Assembly: GCA_001515955.1 (NCBI GenBank)
Contig: LOES01000186.1
Location: forward strand, 1 to 9,023
Reading direction: 5' to 3'
DNA length: 9,023 nt
From: Clostridia bacterium BRH_c25
GTDB taxonomy: Bacteria > Bacillota_A > Clostridia > Lutisporales > Lutisporaceae
Shown here: positions 6,633 to 9,023 of the stretch, piece by piece
Layout: every line of letters starts with the position of its first letter
Position numbering within the stretch: position 1 is the first letter of the stretch
Made by a program: the position numbers and the translations under genes
Notes under the pieces: model-generated
What the model was told of the DNA's origin: nothing
Seen by the model: the letters and a program-made list of their open reading frames with translations, nothing else
Databases searched by the model: none

Positions 6633-7451
6633 ATGGATAAGAACAGGGCAGTAATATTTGTGGTATCTGATTCAATAGGGGAAACTGCAGAGCAGGTGGC
6701 CAAGGCTGCAACAGCACAATATCCCGAATGTGAGTTAAGGATAAGATGGATACCCTATGTTACCGAGATAGAGAGCATACAGGAAGTAATAAGCGAAGCC
6801 AAGGATCTGGACAGCATAATAATGTTTACTCTTGTTGTGCCTGAGCTTAGGGAATATCTGAAAAGACAGGCTGAAGAGCATAATATTACATATGTAGATA
6901 TAATGGGTCCGGCGGTAGATGCAATAGCTAAGGTCACCAAGCGGCATCCGACAGATATACCGGGGGCAGTAAGAAAGCTTGATGATGAATACTTTAGAAA
7001 GATAGAAGCGGTGGAATTTGCAGTAAAGTATGACGACTGCAAGGATACAAGGGGTATAAAGAAGGCTGATCTGGTACTGCTTGGTATATCAAGGACCTCC
7101 AAAACTCCTCTCAGTATGTTCCTGGCAACCAAAAACATCAAGGTTGCAAATATACCGCTGATGCCGGAAGTGAAGCCCCCGAAGGAGCTTTTTGAAATAT
7201 CTCCGAAGAAGATAATTGGTTTGGTGATCAGTTCAGAGCATCTGAACCCGATAAGGCAGGAAAGGTTAAAATCTCATGGGCTTAGCAGTGAAGCAAATTA
7301 TGCAAGCAAGGACAGAATAGCCTATGAGCTTAAATATGCTGAAGAAATCATGAACAAAATCGGTTGCAGCGTAATTGACGTAACCGATAAAGCCATTGAA
7401 GAAACAGCAAATACAGTACTTCAAATATTAAAGGAGGCTAATGAAGAATGA
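6633..7451 (+). CDS. Pyruvate,phosphate dikinase regulatory protein (PDRP, DUF299)
   Basis: The 272-residue protein belongs to the DUF299 family of bifunctional kinase/pyrophosphorylases. It begins AVIFVVSDSIGETAEQVAKAA (6-26), contains HPTDIPGAVRKLDDEYFRKIEAVEFAVKYDDC (105-136) and has the P-loop-like GISRTSKTPLS (151-161). Members phosphorylate a threonine of PPDK with ADP, inactivating it, and reverse this by Pi-dependent phosphorolysis; a sister branch acts on PEP synthase. Because ppdK overlaps its stop codon, PPDK is the likely substrate here. In B. subtilis the homologue YqfL is next to ccpN and has been linked to CcpN activity. The ATG at 6633 has AGGGGG at 6622-6627. The gene follows the ccpN-like gene by 14 bases, indicating co-transcription. 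Confidence 0.95.
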   Translation: MDKNRAVIFVVSDSIGETAEQVAKAATAQYPECELRIRWIPYVTEIESIQEVISEAKDLDSIIMFTLVVPELREYLKRQAEEHNITYVDIMGPAVDAIAKVTKRHPTDIPGAVRKLDDEYFRKIEAVEFAVKYDDCKDTRGIKKADLVLLGISRTSKTPLSMFLATKNIKVANIPLMPEVKPPKELFEISPKKIIGLVISSEHLNPIRQERLKSHGLSSEANYASKDRIAYELKYAEEIMNKIGCSVIDVTDKAIEETANTVLQILKEANEE

Positions 7452-9023
7452 AGAAGTATGTTTACAATTTTAAAGAAGGAAAGGCTTCGATGAAGGACCT
7501 CTTGGGAGGAAAGGGTGCCAATTTGGCTGAAATGAGCAACATAGGGCTGCCGGTACCTCCAGGATTTACTATAACAACTGAGGCCTGCAACGAATACTAC
7601 AACCAAGGTGAAAAGATATGGAGCGAGCTTAACGATGAGATATTCTCAAAGCTCAAGGAACTGGAAGCTGCAACAGGCAAGTCCTTTGGCGGCGGAAGCA
7701 ATCCTCTGCTTGTATCAGTAAGGTCCGGTGCCAAGTTCTCAATGCCCGGAATGATGGATACAATACTCAATCTCGGTTTGAATGACGAAGTTGTTCAAAC
7801 TGTAAAGAACAATACCGGCAATGAAAGATTCGCAATGGACAGCTACAGAAGGTTCATCCAGATGTTCAGCGATGTTGTTATGGAGATTCCAAAATCAAAA
7901 TTTGAAAGAATACTTGATGAAATAAAAGAGTCAAAGAATGCAAAATATGATACGGATCTCACAGCTTCCGACCTGAAGGAAGTAGTAGAGAAGTTCAAGG
8001 CTGTATACAAGAAGGAAAAGGGTGAGGATTTCCCTCAGAATCCCAAGGATCAGTTGCTTCTTGCAGTAACGGCAGTATTTAGATCATGGAACAATGAAAG
8101 AGCCATAATATACAGGGCAATGAACAATATACCCGGAAACCTTGGTACGGCTGTTAACGTGCAGTCAATGGTATTTGGAAATATGGGAGATGATTGTGGA
8201 ACAGGTGTTGCTTTCACAAGAAACCCTGCAACCGGAGAAAGAAAAATATACGGGGAGTTCCTCATGAATGCACAAGGCGAAGACGTTGTTGCAGGTATAA
8301 GAACACCTCAGACAATAGAGAAGCTAGGTGAAATCAACAAAGAAGTCTATGACCAGTTCATAAATGTAGCGAATCTTTTGGAAGATCATTACAGAGATAT
8401 GCAGGACATAGAGTTTACTATAGAAAAAGGCAAGCTTTTCATGCTTCAGACAAGAAACGGTAAAAGAACTGCCGCAGCAGCTCTTAGGGTTGCTGTTGAG
8501 CTTGTTGAGGAAGGTAAGTTAAGCAAGGATGAAGCCATAATGAGAGTTGAGCCGGCACAGCTTGACCAGCTGCTGCATCCGAACTTTGATACAGATGCAC
8601 TTAAAAAGGCTGCGCCAATAGCAAAAGGACTTCCGGCTTCACCAGGTGCCGCTTCCGGTAAGGTTTACTTTACAGCAGCAGCTGCAGTAAATGCCGCAAA
8701 AAATGGTGAGAAGGTAGTACTTGTAAGACTTGAAACTTCACCGGAAGATATTGAAGGTATGGCAGAGTCACAGGGGATTTTGACAGCAAGGGGTGGAATG
8801 ACTTCCCATGCTGCAGTTGTTGCAAGAGGAATGGGCAAATGCTGTGTTGCAGGCTGCGAAGAATTAAAAGTCAACGAAGAAGCAAAACAGTTTGCAGTTG
8901 GCGGAAAGACATACAAGGAAGGCGACTTCATATCTATAAACGGAAGCACAGGTTTGGTTTATGAGGGAGTAATAGCTACAAAAGAGCCGGAAATGTCAGG
9001 ATACTTCGGCACATTGATGACTT
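7448..9023 (+). CDS. ppdK: Pyruvate,phosphate dikinase, N-terminal 525 residues (runs off the window)
   Basis: The frame is open from ATG 7448 to the window edge with no frameshift; the full enzyme is about 875 residues. PPDK interconverts PEP, AMP and PPi with pyruvate, ATP and Pi, and in anaerobes it can serve glycolysis or gluconeogenesis. Visible parts are the ATP-grasp nucleotide-binding domain with GGKGANLAEM (20-29), SVRSGAKFSMPGMMDTI (90-106), DDCGTGVAFTRNPATGE (248-264) and FMLQTRNGKRT (331-341). The swivelling phosphohistidine domain follows, with RGGMTSHAAVVARGMG (448-463). His454 is the phospho-carrier and Thr452, two residues earlier, is the site PDRP modifies in studied PPDKs. 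The C-terminal PEP/pyruvate barrel is outside the window. AAGGAGG (7431-7437) lies 10 bases upstream, and ATGA overlaps the PDRP stop by 4 bases, so translation is coupled. Confidence 0.98.
   Translation, partial: MKKYVYNFKEGKASMKDLLGGKGANLAEMSNIGLPVPPGFTITTEACNEYYNQGEKIWSELNDEIFSKLKELEAATGKSFGGGSNPLLVSVRSGAKFSMPGMMDTILNLGLNDEVVQTVKNNTGNERFAMDSYRRFIQMFSDVVMEIPKSKFERILDEIKESKNAKYDTDLTASDLKEVVEKFKAVYKKEKGEDFPQNPKDQLLLAVTAVFRSWNNERAIIYRAMNNIPGNLGTAVNVQSMVFGNMGDDCGTGVAFTRNPATGERKIYGEFLMNAQGEDVVAGIRTPQTIEKLGEINKEVYDQFINVANLLEDHYRDMQDIEFTIEKGKLFMLQTRNGKRTAAAALRVAVELVEEGKLSKDEAIMRVEPAQLDQLLHPNFDTDALKKAAPIAKGLPASPGAASGKVYFTAAAAVNAAKNGEKVVLVRLETSPEDIEGMAESQGILTARGGMTSHAAVVARGMGKCCVAGCEELKVNEEAKQFAVGGKTYKEGDFISINGSTGLVYEGVIATKEPEMSGYFGTLMT

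Noticed and set aside
8665..8949. 94-codon minus-strand open frame in the ppdK phosphohistidine domain
   Set aside because: It is antisense to strictly conserved PPDK motifs and has no recognisable motif of its own.

Overview
This window looks like a core chromosomal region of a Bacillota bacterium, most likely a member of the Clostridia. All genes lie on the + strand. The gene order cdd, era, recO, glyQ, glyS, ccpN-like, PDRP matches, from memory, the Bacillus subtilis cdd-era-recO-glyQS-ccpN-yqfL block. Two things point to Clostridia rather than Bacillus: a pyruvate,phosphate dikinase gene directly after the PDRP gene, and the moderately AT-rich, AGA/ATA/GGA-rich codon use. A cellulolytic clostridium using PPDK at the PEP/pyruvate node would fit, but the species cannot be fixed from this sequence.

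Layout. Positions 1-96 hold the C-terminal end of a cytidine deaminase. It is followed by the ribosome-assembly GTPase Era (125-1027), the recombination mediator RecO (1032-1802) and a UBA-like/DUF4342 protein (1839-2444). These appear to form the end of one transcription unit. It is closed by a curious long imperfect hairpin built of degenerate 7-bp repeats (2451-2548). A new promoter (2557-2585) then drives a glycine T-box leader (about 2615-2820) with GGC specifier, T-box sequence and terminator, followed by overlapping glyQ (2853-3749) and glyS (3742-5829). After a 120-150 bp AT-rich gap with a 22-bp operator-like dyad comes a CcpN-type HTH+2xCBS repressor whose start codon is unclear. Then come the PPDK regulatory kinase/phosphorylase (6633-7451) and, translationally coupled to it, ppdK (7448 to past the window end).

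Functionally there are three themes: translation and repair housekeeping (era, recO); glycyl-tRNA synthesis controlled by uncharged tRNA-Gly; and a PEP/pyruvate control module in which a transcription factor, a post-translational regulator and its enzyme target sit side by side. No mobile element, CRISPR array, rRNA or tRNA gene was seen. I did not find a clearly new multi-gene system. The items most worth a second look are the heptad-repeat hairpin, the CcpN start site and upstream dyad, and the ccpN-PDRP-ppdK arrangement.
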